A stretch of 64,000 nt of DNA from Mycobacterium sp. 3519A (GTDB lineage: Bacteria; Actinomycetota; Actinomycetes; Mycobacteriales; Mycobacteriaceae): NCBI RefSeq assembly GCF_900240945.1, contig NZ_OESG01000013.1:2024888-2088887 (forward strand). Direction: 5' to 3'. The stretch's first letter is position 1, and every line of letters begins with the position of its first letter. Made by a program: the position numbers and the translations under genes. Of the stretch, positions 8,921-17,066 are shown one piece after another. The notes beneath the pieces are model-generated. The model was given only the letters and a program-made list of their open reading frames with translations. It did not search any database and was not told where the DNA came from.

Positions 8921-9392
8921 CGACGACGCTCGCGCGCTGGTCGCCGATCTGACCGTCCGCAGGCAGAGCGTTGCCACCGCCGAGTCGTTGACCGCGGGCC
9001 TGCTCGCAGCCACGCTGGCCGGGGTTGCGGGCGCCAGCGTGGTGTTGCGCGGCGGCCTGGTCACCTACATCGAAGACACCAAGATTTCGCTGGCCGGGGT
9101 CGCGCCACAGCTGCTGGACGCGGTCGGCCCCGTGGCCGCACCCACCGCGCGGGCCTTGGCCGTCGGCGCCAGGCAGCGGTGCGGCGCCACCTGGGGGGTC
9201 GGCCTGACCGGGGTGGCGGGACCCGACCCGCACGGCGGGCACCCGGTGGGCACCGTCTTCCTCGGCCTCGCAGGACCCGTCGACACCGAGGTGGTGGAGT
9301 TGGCGTTGACCGGCTCACGCTGGGACATCCGGCTGGCCGCGGTCACCGAGGCCATCGCGAGGCTGCGGGCACTCGTCGAATCGCAGAACTGA
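8901..9392 (+). CDS. CinA-family C-terminal domain protein (PncC-type)
   Basis: A 163-residue stand-alone CinA C-terminal domain, likely a nicotinamide mononucleotide deamidase (PncC type) that recycles the by-product of NAD-dependent DNA ligase. Seen motifs: TAESLTAGLLAATLAGVAGAS, GGLVTY, and GVTGVAGPDP-like GLTGVAGPDPHGGHPVGTVF. The N-terminal MoaB-like half of full CinA is absent, which is normal for this actinobacterial locus. GTG start 8901 lies within pgsA3, 20 bases before its stop. Upstream neighbour of clgR in the same direction. Confidence 0.85.
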   Translation: MDDPLVSDDARALVADLTVRRQSVATAESLTAGLLAATLAGVAGASVVLRGGLVTYIEDTKISLAGVAPQLLDAVGPVAAPTARALAVGARQRCGATWGVGLTGVAGPDPHGGHPVGTVFLGLAGPVDTEVVELALTGSRWDIRLAAVTEAIARLRALVESQN

Positions 9393-9404
9393 TCTTCGGT
9401 CGGC

Positions 9405-9432
9405 GGGAACCAACCGGTAGGCGTTGGCGTTG
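9405..9432 (+). promoter_or_regulatory. SigE-type promoter of clgR-pspA-pspM
   Basis: GGGAACC (9405-9411), 16 bases, CGTTG (9428-9432) fits the ECF SigE consensus GGAAC ... CGTT. In M. tuberculosis this operon is known to be SigE-controlled and the site is at the same place before clgR. Confidence 0.65.
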
Positions 9433-9467
9433 CCCTAGTAACGGAGCCCAGGCGAGGGAGGAAATCG

Positions 9468-9794
9468 ATGACGGCATTGCTGCGCGAGGTGATCGGCGAC
9501 GTGTTGCGTCGTGCCCGCACCGAGCAGGGCCGCACCCTGCGTGAGGTGTCCGACACCGCCCGGGTCAGCCTCGGCTACCTCTCCGAGGTGGAACGCGGCC
9601 GCAAGGAGGCGTCGAGCGAACTGCTCAACGCTATTTGCGGCGCCCTGGACATTCCGCTGTCACAGGTGCTCGCCGACGCGGGCGACGAGATGGCTCGCGA
9701 GGAACTGGCCGCCCTCACGCGCGCCAGCGCGGCCAACATCGACGTCGCCACCAAGGTGGTCATCCCGCAGGTCGTGTCGATGGCGGTTGCCTGA
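9468..9794 (+). CDS. clgR: Transcriptional regulator ClgR
   Basis: A 108-residue Xre-type helix-turn-helix activator, the Rv2745c orthologue. The HTH is [32 protein letters not shown] in outline (about residues 22-55), and the C-terminal tail ends VVSMAVA, resembling a ClpP-recognised degron as known for ClgR. It activates clp protease genes and the psp response after envelope or redox stress. AGGGAGGAAATCG precedes the ATG. First gene of the operon with pspA and pspM and downstream of a SigE-type promoter, so a feed-forward loop is likely. Confidence 0.92.
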   Translation: MTALLREVIGDVLRRARTEQGRTLREVSDTARVSLGYLSEVERGRKEASSELLNAICGALDIPLSQVLADAGDEMAREELAALTRASAANIDVATKVVIPQVVSMAVA

Positions 9795-9887
9795 GCCGCA
9801 AATCGGTCGCACAGGGTGTGGTGATCTGCGCGAAACCGATAAGTTGGCACTGAGCACACACAACGACATGAAGGCGGAAGTGATCTG

Positions 9888-10700
9888 ATGGCCAATCCGT
9901 TCGTCAAGGCGTGGAAATACCTGATGGCGCTGTTCAGCTCGAAGGTCGACGAGTACGCCGACCCGAAGGTCCAGATTCAGCAGGCCATCGAGGAGGCTCA
10001 GCGCCAGCATCAGGCACTGTCCACGCAGGCGGCGCAGGTGATCGGCAATCAGCGTCAGCTGGAGATGCGGCTCAACCGCCAGCTCGCGGACATCGAGAAG
10101 TTGCAGGTGAACGTCCGCCAGGCGCTGACGCTGGCCGACCAGGCCACCGCCGCCGGTGACGCCGCGAAAGCCACCGAGTACAACAACGCCGCCGAGGCGT
10201 TCGCCGCGCAGTTGGTGACCGCCGAGCAGAGCGTCGAGGACCTCAAGACGTTGCACGATCAGGCGCTACAGGCCGCCGGCCAGGCCAAGAAGGCCGTCGA
10301 GCAGAACGCGATGGTGTTGCAGCAGAAGATCGCCGAGCGCACCAAGCTGTTGTCTCAGCTCGAGCAGGCAAAGATGCAGGAGCAGGTCAGCGCGTCGTTG
10401 CGGTCGATGAGCGAGATCGCCGCACCGGGCAACACCCCGAGCCTCGACGAGGTGCGCGACAAGATCGAGCGCCGCTACGCCAACGCGATGGGCGCCGCCG
10501 AACTCGCGCAGAACTCGGTGCAGGGCCGGATGATGGAGGTCCAGCAGGCCAGCGTGCAGATGGCAGGCCATTCCCGGCTCGAGCAGATCCGCGCCTCCAT
10601 GCGCGGTGAGCAGTTGCCAACCGGCGGCACCGCGGCAGGCGCACCCGCGACTCCAGCCACCAACCAGCAGGCGACACCGGAAAACCCGCTGTCGCAGTAA
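9888..10700 (+). CDS. pspA: Phage-shock protein A (35-kDa antigen)
   Basis: A 270-residue PspA/IM30-family peripheral membrane protein, the Rv2744c orthologue. It starts [27 protein letters not shown], the amphipathic membrane-binding helix, and continues as a long charged coiled coil with Gln/Ala-rich heptads to about residue 220. The tail is Pro/Thr/Ala-rich and disordered. It forms ESCRT-III-like assemblies that protect the membrane. AAGGCGGAAGTG precedes the ATG; the gap to clgR is 93 bases. Together with clgR and pspM it makes the mycobacterial psp system. Confidence 0.93.
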   Translation: MANPFVKAWKYLMALFSSKVDEYADPKVQIQQAIEEAQRQHQALSTQAAQVIGNQRQLEMRLNRQLADIEKLQVNVRQALTLADQATAAGDAAKATEYNNAAEAFAAQLVTAEQSVEDLKTLHDQALQAAGQAKKAVEQNAMVLQQKIAERTKLLSQLEQAKMQEQVSASLRSMSEIAAPGNTPSLDEVRDKIERRYANAMGAAELAQNSVQGRMMEVQQASVQMAGHSRLEQIRASMRGEQLPTGGTAAGAPATPATNQQATPENPLSQ

Positions 10701-10718
10701 CTTTCGTAGGGCAGGGCA

Positions 10719-11528
10719 GTGAACACACGCACGGGACGGCCGGAAGCGTGGCGCACGCTGGTGCAGCGCGGGGTGGACACCGCCGCGGAGTGGACCGACG
10801 TGTTGGCCGAAAAGCTCAACGCCGCAGCGGATCCGCGCGCCAAGCTGCTACGCAAGCGGCGGTGGGCGTTGCGGCTGACCGTGTTCTTGACGGTGTCCAC
10901 GCTGTTCTGGATTGCCGTCACGGCGCTGCTGGCGTCGTGGAGCACGCCGGCGTGGGCGCTGTTCATCCCGGCGCCGATCGCGGTCGGTGCGGCGTTCCTG
11001 GCGACGCTGGCGTTCGCGCGCTACCGCTGGCTGCGTGGCGAACCGCTGCCGCCGCCGCGGGGCAGGCGACTGCCGCCGTGGGGCTCCGCCGCCCGCCAGC
11101 CGATGGCCGCTCTTGCCGCCTCCGAGCGCGGATTGGTCAACCTGCTGGGCGTTTTGGAGCGCGGCCGGATGCTGCCAGCCGACGAACTGCGCGAGTTGAA
11201 GGTGGCGGCCAACCAGACTTCCGCCACGATGGCGGCCACCGCCAACGAAGTGGTGTCGATGGAGCGGACGGTCAGATCAGCGCCGCAGTCGCGCCCGCAT
11301 CTCGCGCCGACGATCGCCGCGTTCACCGCTCAGCTGGACCACGGGGCCCGGCAGTACAACGAGTTGGTCACCGCCGCAGCGCAACTCGTGTCGGCAGCCA
11401 ACACCGGGTCGATGTCCAGCTCGCCGATGTCGCAGCAGCGGTACCGCGACGAGTTGTCCAACGCCACCGACCGGCTGATGGGTTGGGCGCAGGCGTTCGA
11501 CGAACTCGGCAGGCTTCGCGGGGCCTAG
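10719..11528 (+). CDS. pspM: Phage-shock membrane protein PspM
   Basis: A 269-residue envelope protein, the Rv2743c (PspM) counterpart. After a basic N-terminal stretch (RAKLLRKRRWALR) come two membrane helices, LTVFLTVSTLFWIAVTALLA and ALFIPAPIAVGAAFLATLAFA, and then a soluble, mostly helical cytoplasmic part (about residues 120-269). PspM is known to bind PspA and be co-induced with it. GTG 10719 follows AGGGCAG. The next gene is on the opposite strand, so a pspN (Rv2742c) counterpart is not present in this operon. Confidence 0.88.
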   Translation: MNTRTGRPEAWRTLVQRGVDTAAEWTDVLAEKLNAAADPRAKLLRKRRWALRLTVFLTVSTLFWIAVTALLASWSTPAWALFIPAPIAVGAAFLATLAFARYRWLRGEPLPPPRGRRLPPWGSAARQPMAALAASERGLVNLLGVLERGRMLPADELRELKVAANQTSATMAATANEVVSMERTVRSAPQSRPHLAPTIAAFTAQLDHGARQYNELVTAAAQLVSAANTGSMSSSPMSQQRYRDELSNATDRLMGWAQAFDELGRLRGA

Positions 11529-11950
11529 ACGTCGTGTGAGCTCGACGGCCCTGACCGGGGGCCGTACTTCGCGATGTACGCGTCGTGAATGTGCGCGTCC
11601 TTCTGACGTTTCAGCTCGTCGGCCAGCGCCGGGTCGAGGCCGTGTTTGCGCAGCATGTGCCTGCGCCACACCTTGTTCAGGGCGTGCGAGAACATCACGA
11701 ACGGGATCAGGATGGGCGCCGTCATCGACAGATGTACGACGAACGTGGTCGGGATGAACCAGAACGGCACCATCAACAGGAACGCCGGGATGAAGACCCG
11801 GACCATCATCCTGGCCGTCGCGCCCTTGCCTGCGAGGTCGTGGCGAACCCAGTCGCGCATCGAGTCGGGCAGTCGCCGACCGTAGCAGTAGCCGATGTAC
11901 TCGAACAGGTTCGGTTTGGTCCGGGTGGTTCCGGAAGCTCCAGCGCTCAT
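11525..11950 (-). CDS. DUF5313-family membrane protein
   Basis: A 141-residue small membrane protein. PNLFEYIGYCYGRRLPDSMRDWVRHDL is a conserved N-terminal block of the DUF5313 family; it is followed by two hydrophobic helices (VFIPAFLLMVPFWFIPTTF and LSMTAPILIPFVMFSHAL) and a charged tail (LKRQKDAHIHDAYIAKYG). Function unknown. Its ATG overlaps the stop of the epoxide-hydrolase gene by four bases (11947-11950), so the pair is coupled. Its end overlaps the pspM end by 4 bases on the opposite strand. Confidence 0.8.
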   Translation of the reverse strand: MSAGASGTTRTKPNLFEYIGYCYGRRLPDSMRDWVRHDLAGKGATARMMVRVFIPAFLLMVPFWFIPTTFVVHLSMTAPILIPFVMFSHALNKVWRRHMLRKHGLDPALADELKRQKDAHIHDAYIAKYGPRSGPSSSHDV

Positions 11951-12390
11951 CTCAGTGTCTGCCTCAACGATGGAAATACGGTTGCCGCGAGACCTCGCAG
12001 CGTGCCCTTGGTGATGTCCCAGAGGTCGAAGTAGTCCCGCCACAACGTGATTCGGCCCGCGTACACCTCGAAAACCCCGCACACCCAGAACTGGGTACGC
12101 AGCGGGCCGATGATCAGGGCGTCGGTGCGCTCGGTCATGACGGTGTTGCCGTCGGCGACGATGCGGTGGATCTTCACCTCGAACCCGACGCGGCCGTGCC
12201 CGCTGCGCAGGATCTTCATCAGCCGGTGCCGCCCCCGCACGGTGGCCCAGCCGACGTTGTGCCACGCGATGGTGTCGGCGAACGCCGCCTCGACGGTGTC
12301 GTAGTCCTCGTCCTGCAGGGCGTAGAGAAAGGTTTCGACGGTGCGGGCGTTGTCGACGCCCGAACTCACCCCGGAAGCCTGGTCGGTCAT
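11947..12390 (-). CDS. ephG: Limonene-1,2-epoxide hydrolase family protein (EphG-like)
   Basis: A 147-residue SnoaL/limonene-epoxide-hydrolase fold, the Rv2740 (EphG) counterpart. The catalytic Arg-Asp and Asp of the family are represented by TERTDALI and WRDYFDLWD; IAWHNVGWATVRGR is the hydrophobic pocket region. It would add water to an epoxide, proposed for sterol or fatty-acid epoxides. ATG 12390 (MTDQASG) starts the domain at the usual place. It is transcribed divergently from the glycosyltransferase gene with 42 bases between starts. Confidence 0.85.
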   Translation of the reverse strand: MTDQASGVSSGVDNARTVETFLYALQDEDYDTVEAAFADTIAWHNVGWATVRGRHRLMKILRSGHGRVGFEVKIHRIVADGNTVMTERTDALIIGPLRTQFWVCGVFEVYAGRITLWRDYFDLWDITKGTLRGLAATVFPSLRQTLR

Positions 12391-12432
12391 GGCAGCCAGC
12401 CTAATCCCCGGCGGCTGTGGCAGGGTAAGCGC

Positions 12433-13605
12433 GTGCGGGTCGCCGTGGTTGCCGGGCCGGATCCCGGGCACGCTTTTCCTGCCATTGCGCTGTGCCTGAA
12501 GTTCGTGGCCGCGGGCGACACCCCGACGCTGCTCACGGGCCCGCAGCGGTTGGAGGCAGCCCGCCGTGCGGGGGTGCACGCGGTCGAACTCGAAGGGCTC
12601 GACCCCACCTCGGTAGACGACGACAGCGATGCCGGGGCGAAGATCCACCAGCGGGCCGCCCGGATGGCGGTGCTGAACGCGCCCCTGCTGCGTGATTTGG
12701 CGCCTGAGCTGGTGGTCTCCGATGTGATCACCGCGTGCGGCGGCTTGGCCGCCGATCTGCTGGGGCTGCCGTGGGTCGAGCTCAACCCCTCTCCGCTGTA
12801 CCGGCCGTCGAAGGGGCTGCCGCCGCTGGGCAGCGGCCTGGCTCCTGGCGTCGGGTTGCGCGGCAAGACGCGCGATGCCGTGATGCGGGCGCTGACCGCC
12901 CGGTCCTGGCGGCGGGGGCTGCGGCAGCGGGAGGCGGCTAGAGCCGAAATCGGTTTGCCCGCCCGCGATCCCGGGCCGCGGCGGAGGCTGATCGCGACGT
13001 TGCCGGCGCTCGAAGTTCCGCGGCCGGACTGGCCGGAGGAGGCCAAGGTGGTGGGCCCGCTGCATTTCGAACCGACCGACGCGGTGCTGCAGGTGCCCGC
13101 GGGCGCCGGCCCGCTGCTGGTGGTGGCGCCGTCGACGGCCGTGACGGGTGCCGGCGGTCTGGCGGAGATGGCGCTCGAGACGTTACGACCGGGGGAGACG
13201 CTGCCCGACGGCGCCCGGATCGCCGTGTCCCGGCTGGGCGGACCCGACCTGGCCGTGCCGCCGTGGGCGGTGGTCGGGATGGGCAGGCAGGACGAACTGC
13301 TGGCGCACGCCGATCTGGTGATCTGCGGGGGTGGCCACGGACTGGTGGCCAAGGCACTGCTCGCGGGTGTGCCGATGGTGGTGGTGCCGGGCGGCGGCGA
13401 TCAGTGGGAGATCGCGAATCGTCTTGTGCGCCAAGGTAGTGCGCAGCTGGTCCGGCCGTTGACCCCGGAATCGCTGGTGGCCGCTGTCGGTGCGGTGTTG
13501 TCGTCGCCGCGGTACCGTGACGCGGCTCGGCACGGCGGGGCGAGCATCGCCGACGTCACAGATCCGGTACGGGTGTGCCATGAAGCGCTTGCGTCGTCGG
13601 CGTAA
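12433..13605 (+). CDS. Glycosyltransferase, MGT/UGT-like
   Basis: A 390-residue GT-B fold glycosyltransferase, the Rv2739c counterpart. The N-terminal Rossmann half starts VRVAVVAGPDPGHAFPAIALC with the HxxP sugar-acceptor loop; the C-terminal half has the nucleotide-sugar signature ADLVICGGGHGLVAKALLAGVPMVVVPGGGDQ split across residues 300-330 (short forms GGGHG and GGGDQWE). It resembles MGT-family UDP-glucuronosyl or macrolide transferases; donor and acceptor are unknown. GTG 12433 gives the family length. Followed 9 bases later by the DUF3046 gene. Confidence 0.85.
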   Translation: MRVAVVAGPDPGHAFPAIALCLKFVAAGDTPTLLTGPQRLEAARRAGVHAVELEGLDPTSVDDDSDAGAKIHQRAARMAVLNAPLLRDLAPELVVSDVITACGGLAADLLGLPWVELNPSPLYRPSKGLPPLGSGLAPGVGLRGKTRDAVMRALTARSWRRGLRQREAARAEIGLPARDPGPRRRLIATLPALEVPRPDWPEEAKVVGPLHFEPTDAVLQVPAGAGPLLVVAPSTAVTGAGGLAEMALETLRPGETLPDGARIAVSRLGGPDLAVPPWAVVGMGRQDELLAHADLVICGGGHGLVAKALLAGVPMVVVPGGGDQWEIANRLVRQGSAQLVRPLTPESLVAAVGAVLSSPRYRDAARHGGASIADVTDPVRVCHEALASSA

Positions 13606-13608
13606 ATT
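13603..13608 (+). promoter_or_regulatory. -10 element, possible leaderless promoter of DUF3046 gene
   Basis: TAAATT overlaps the preceding stop codon and sits exactly six bases before the GTG at 13615. Confidence 0.45.
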
Positions 13609-13614
13609 GGTCGC

Positions 13615-13809
13615 GTGCGGTTGACCGAATTCAACGAACTCGTCGAAGGCCAGTTCGGGCCGGTGCGCGGCGCATCGATGCTCGTCGACCACGCGTTGTC
13701 GGGATTCGGGGGCCGCACCGCGGCCCAGGCCATCGAGGACGGCGTCGACCCGCGCGACGTCTGGCGTGCGCTGTGCGCGGACTTCGACGTCCCGCGCGAC
13801 CAGTGGTGA
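13615..13809 (+). CDS. DUF3046 protein
   Basis: A 64-residue conserved mycobacterial protein, the Rv2738c counterpart, which normally precedes recA. Sequence features: VRLTEFNELVEGQFG at the start and GVDPRDVWRALCADFDVPRD near the end. No catalytic motif is visible. GTG 13615 is preceded by a TANNNT hexamer at the leaderless distance. In M. tuberculosis recA follows directly; here 18 kb of other genes intervene, so this gene marks the left border of the accessory block. Function unknown. Confidence 0.85.
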   Translation: MRLTEFNELVEGQFGPVRGASMLVDHALSGFGGRTAAQAIEDGVDPRDVWRALCADFDVPRDQW

Positions 13810-13842
13810 TCTGTGTGCGTCGCTCCAAAACGTGCACAGATC
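13808..13842. terminator. Hairpin between convergent genes
   Basis: GATCTGTG (13808-13815) pairs with CACAGATC (13835-13842), with a 19-base loop that can extend the stem. It lies between the convergent ends of the DUF3046 and DUF4185 genes, so it could stop transcription both ways. No long T-run is present. Confidence 0.45.
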
Positions 13843-13843
13843 G

Positions 13844-15184
13844 CTAACCCAACGTCGTGCGCATCAACATCACGCTGTAGTTGGACCACAGCGACAACGT
13901 GAAGTAGAGGTCCTGCCCGCTGGACCATGGATGGATGTACGGGGCATATATGCCGCCGGGAACGGCTGTCGACGCCACGACGGTCGCCGGCTTACTCCAT
14001 GGGCCCTCCGGCTTGTCCGCGGTCCGCATCACGACATTGCTGACGGTGTCGGTGTAGAGCATCACGAATTTCTTGAGGAAGTCGTTCCAGGCCACCGACA
14101 TCTCACTGCCGGGGGCCCAAACCACTTGTATCGCAAGGAATGGCATGTTCTTCAGCCATCCGAACGGTGTGTAGTACTCGTAGGCGGATAGGTCAGCCAC
14201 CGAACTCTCCGCCACCCGCGACAGGAACGGTGCACCGCCGCGGCCCGGAGTCGTCCCGTACGCGTACACGTAGCCGTTGGCGCGTAGATATGCGCCCATC
14301 TGGAAGTTCTGGTAGCCCCACACGAACGGAACGTTCGGCACCGAGTTGAACCAGGCCGGTCGAATACTCGACGTGGGCACAGTCCAGTTCTCGCCGTTGT
14401 CGGTGGACGCGGCGACGGCCGAGAAGTTGGTCGACCACTGTCCGGGGCTGCCCCAACTGCTTACCGACATGAAGTTCACGTATTGGGTTGTGCCGACGGA
14501 TATTCCGGCTGTCGGAATGATTGTGACCTCTGTGGCCGCGAGGTTGAGGCTGGCGACCACCTGTCGGGAGAAGTTCGGCATCGGACGATTGGGGTCGACG
14601 GGAGAGCCCGCATAGATGTTGTTGAATCGTGCGTCGGGGATGTCCATACCGTCGGCCAGGTTGCGGTCCGCACTGCGGAAAAGCGTATTCTTCCGCCACT
14701 CCTGATCGGCGGCACTGCAGTCGCCGAAGGTATCCCCGAACGCGATCAGCACCTGGTTGTTGGGGCCGGATTGCCCGTTGTCCCAGATGATTCCGAGGTC
14801 TGCGCCGGATATCCGGAACCGGCTGGAGGACTGCGTATTCGGTCCGGTGATCCAGCCTGCGGTCGATGCTTTGGCGACTTTGGGTGCCGGTGCGGGCAGG
14901 ATGTTGGGCGCGACACCGTCCACGGTCGTCTTGGCGGGGTCGGCGTTGGGACTCGTTCGGCCCAACAGGATGGACGGCATGCGCCCGATCGGCAGGTGCA
15001 GGACGGGCAACTTGGGCAGACTCGGGATCGTTAGCCTCGGTGCTGTCGATTGCGTCGACGGGCCGGCACTCGAGGGTGTGCAAGGGTCGGCAGCGGCGGT
15101 TGGGATCACCGTCAACGAGGCGATCACGATAACGGTGGTTGCATTAGCAACCATCGCTGATGCAAGTCGGGCTCCAGCGAGCAT
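13844..15184 (-). CDS. Secreted DUF4185-domain protein
   Basis: A 446-residue exported protein. The ATG at 15184 has GGAAGGTGA upstream and begins a signal peptide (ANATTVIVIASLTVIPTAAA, cut near AAADP). A Pro/Ser-rich stretch runs to about residue 110, followed by the DUF4185 beta-propeller-like domain: SRFRISGADLGIIWDNG, QVLIAFGDTFGDC, FNNIYAGSPV, WGYQNFQMGAYLRANG, and WVAPG-like VVWAPGSEMSVAWN. Such domains resemble sialidase/glycosidase propellers; no activity is shown. Three GTCAC repeats lie about 50 bases upstream. Confidence 0.8.
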   Translation of the reverse strand: MLAGARLASAMVANATTVIVIASLTVIPTAAADPCTPSSAGPSTQSTAPRLTIPSLPKLPVLHLPIGRMPSILLGRTSPNADPAKTTVDGVAPNILPAPAPKVAKASTAGWITGPNTQSSSRFRISGADLGIIWDNGQSGPNNQVLIAFGDTFGDCSAADQEWRKNTLFRSADRNLADGMDIPDARFNNIYAGSPVDPNRPMPNFSRQVVASLNLAATEVTIIPTAGISVGTTQYVNFMSVSSWGSPGQWSTNFSAVAASTDNGENWTVPTSSIRPAWFNSVPNVPFVWGYQNFQMGAYLRANGYVYAYGTTPGRGGAPFLSRVAESSVADLSAYEYYTPFGWLKNMPFLAIQVVWAPGSEMSVAWNDFLKKFVMLYTDTVSNVVMRTADKPEGPWSKPATVVASTAVPGGIYAPYIHPWSSGQDLYFTLSLWSNYSVMLMRTTLG

Positions 15185-15234
15185 GTCACCTTCCGGCAAT
15201 TACGCGACGTCAGCGAAGTGCGTTGACGTAGCCT

Positions 15235-15257
15235 GTGACGATAGTGACGGAAGTGAC
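15235..15257 (-). promoter_or_regulatory. Three direct GTCAC repeats, 9-bp period
   Basis: On the minus strand GTCAC occurs at 15253-15257, 15244-15248 and 15235-15239, exactly nine bases apart, 51-73 bases before the DUF4185 start. Direct GTCAC-type repeats resemble described MtrA-binding sites, but this assignment is inference. Confidence 0.35.
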
Positions 15258-15361
15258 AATTTGGACTGCCCGATCGTCGGTCGATAGCAGCCCGATACCG
15301 TGTCGCGATCTACCCGTTAGCGTCCCGCGCGCCGACGGTCACGAACCTTTCGGCGGAATCG

Positions 15362-15583
15362 CTAGTCTGTCGACGTCTTGCGGCCCTCGTAGGGCGGCAC
15401 TTCGGGTTCGACGTCGCGCGGCGGCTCGTTGGTGAAGCCCGTCTCGAAGTCGGGCTCACCCTCTTCGCCGTATTGGGGTACGGACCGATCGCCCTCGTAT
15501 GCGCCGGACGGCCGGTCTGCGGGCCCGCCGGACGGCTCGTCTGATCCGGTGTCCCGCGATCCTTTTTCCTCTGGCTTGGTCAT
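15362..15583 (-). CDS. Small acidic disordered protein
   Basis: A 73-residue hydrophilic protein starting MTKPEEKGSRDTGSDEPSGG and ending PPYEGRKTSTD. It is rich in Glu, Pro, Gly and Asp, without any hydrophobic core, so it is probably disordered. AGGAG lies seven bases before the ATG at 15583, supporting translation. It lies just after hypD in the same direction, but nothing in the sequence ties it to hydrogenase maturation. Function unknown. Confidence 0.65.
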   Translation of the reverse strand: MTKPEEKGSRDTGSDEPSGGPADRPSGAYEGDRSVPQYGEEGEPDFETGFTNEPPRDVEPEVPPYEGRKTSTD

Positions 15584-15645
15584 GGCAACTCCTCACAGTG
15601 ACCTGTGCAGTGGTTACCCCCGCCGCGCCGCCTACAAGCGCTTCG

Positions 15646-16770
15646 TCAGCGCTGGCCCAACAACTGCGCGGTCTCGCGGTGCAGCCTGCCGAAGTTGTAG
15701 TAAGCCGCGCACGCGCCCTCCGGCGACACCATGCAGGTGCCGATCGGCGTCTCCGGCGTGCAGGCGGTGCCGAACACCTTGCACTCCCACGGTTTGATCA
15801 CGCCCTTGAGCACTTCACCGCATTGGCATGCCTTGGGGTCGGCGACCCGAACGCCGGGCATGTCGAATTTGCGTTCGGCGTCGAACTCCGCGTAGTCGGG
15901 GTGCACCTTCAGCGCGCTCTGCGAGATGAATCCCAGTCCGCGCCACTCGAAGTGGGGCCGCAACTCGAACGTCTCGGCCATCAGCTTCAACGCCTGTGTG
16001 TTGCCCTCCGGTCGCACCACCCGGGTGTACTGGTTCTCCACCTCGCACCGGCCGTCGCGGATCTGCTGCAGCAGCATGTGCACCGAGGCCAGGATGTCGA
16101 GCGGCTCGAATCCGGCCACTACCATGGGTTTTCCGTACACCTGCGGCACAAACCGGTACGGCCGCAGGCCCACCACGGTGGACACGTGGCCCGGCCCGAG
16201 GAATCCCGACAGCCGCAGATCGGGCGACTCGAGGATGGCCTTGATCGGCGGCACGATCGTGACGTGGTTGCAGAACACGCTGAAGTTGCGCACCCCCATC
16301 GCGCGCGCCCGGACAAGCGTGACCGCGGTCGACGGGGCCGTCGTCTCGAAGCCGACCGCGAAGAACACCACGTGCCGGTCGGGGTTGTCCAGCGCTACCT
16401 TGAGTGCGTCCAGCGGCGAGTACACGAACCGCACGTCGGCGCCGCGGGCCTTGGCCTCGATCAGGTTTCCCCTCGACCCGGGCACGCGCATCATGTCGCC
16501 GAACGTGGTGAAGATCACGCCGGGTTGTTCGGCCAGCCACATCGCATCGTCCACCCGGCCCATCGGAATCACGCATACCGGGCAGCCGGGTCCGTGCACC
16601 AGCTCGACCGTTTCGGGCAGCAGGTGTTCGATGCCGTGCCGGTAGATGGTGTGCGTGTGGCCGCCGCACACCTCCATGAACTTGAACTCGTCACCGCCGG
16701 CCAACTCGGTGATCGATTTGACCAACGCGCGCGCCGCGGCCGGGTCGCGGAATTCGTCGACGAACTTCAT
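15646..16770 (-). CDS. hypD: Hydrogenase maturation protein HypD
   Basis: A 374-residue HypD, the [4Fe-4S] scaffold that with HypC assembles the Fe(CN)2CO unit. All signature blocks are present: FMEVCGGHTHTIYRHG (Cys and His for Fe transfer), HGPGCPVCVIP, FTTFGDMMRVPGS, VGFETTAP, and the C-terminal cluster Cys set PKACQCGEVLKG, WECKVFGTACTPE, GTCMVSPEGACAAYY. Length equals the family norm. GAGAGG precedes the ATG. It is the last gene of the hydrogenase cluster, 10 bases after hypC. Confidence 0.96.
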   Translation of the reverse strand: MKFVDEFRDPAAARALVKSITELAGGDEFKFMEVCGGHTHTIYRHGIEHLLPETVELVHGPGCPVCVIPMGRVDDAMWLAEQPGVIFTTFGDMMRVPGSRGNLIEAKARGADVRFVYSPLDALKVALDNPDRHVVFFAVGFETTAPSTAVTLVRARAMGVRNFSVFCNHVTIVPPIKAILESPDLRLSGFLGPGHVSTVVGLRPYRFVPQVYGKPMVVAGFEPLDILASVHMLLQQIRDGRCEVENQYTRVVRPEGNTQALKLMAETFELRPHFEWRGLGFISQSALKVHPDYAEFDAERKFDMPGVRVADPKACQCGEVLKGVIKPWECKVFGTACTPETPIGTCMVSPEGACAAYYNFGRLHRETAQLLGQR

Positions 16771-16780
16771 GTCAAGCCTC

Positions 16781-17053
16781 TCAAGCGATTTCGGATTCGT
16801 TGAACGCGTCGATCTCTTGCTGATAGTTCTCGCCCATCTTCTGCACCTGGTCGAGCGTCAGCGCCGCCTCGCGCTCGTCGATCTTCGCCATCGCGAAGCC
16901 GACGTGCACCAGCACCCAGTCGCCGACCTGCAGGTTGTCGTCGGCGAGTAGGCGCACGCTGATGGTGCGCCGGACCCCGTTGACGTCGACCTTGGCCAGC
17001 GATTGTTCGGCGTCGACGATGTCGACGACCTGGCCCGGTATTCCAAGACACAT
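16781..17053 (-). CDS. hypC: Hydrogenase maturation chaperone HypC (copy 1)
   Basis: A 90-residue HypC/HybG-family chaperone. The invariant N-terminus MCLGIPGQVVDI carries the Cys that holds the Fe(CN)2CO intermediate with HypD, and VGDWVLVHVGFAMAKIDE is the family C-terminal block. Start at 17053 with GAGGAGA upstream. It lies between hypE and hypD, so it is the most likely HypD partner. A second HypC lies at 22489-22743 and a HypC-like domain is fused in the gene at 18817-19533, giving three HypC-type modules in one cluster. Confidence 0.95.
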   Translation of the reverse strand: MCLGIPGQVVDIVDAEQSLAKVDVNGVRRTISVRLLADDNLQVGDWVLVHVGFAMAKIDEREAALTLDQVQKMGENYQQEIDAFNESEIA

Positions 17054-17066
17054 GGCCGGTCTCCTC

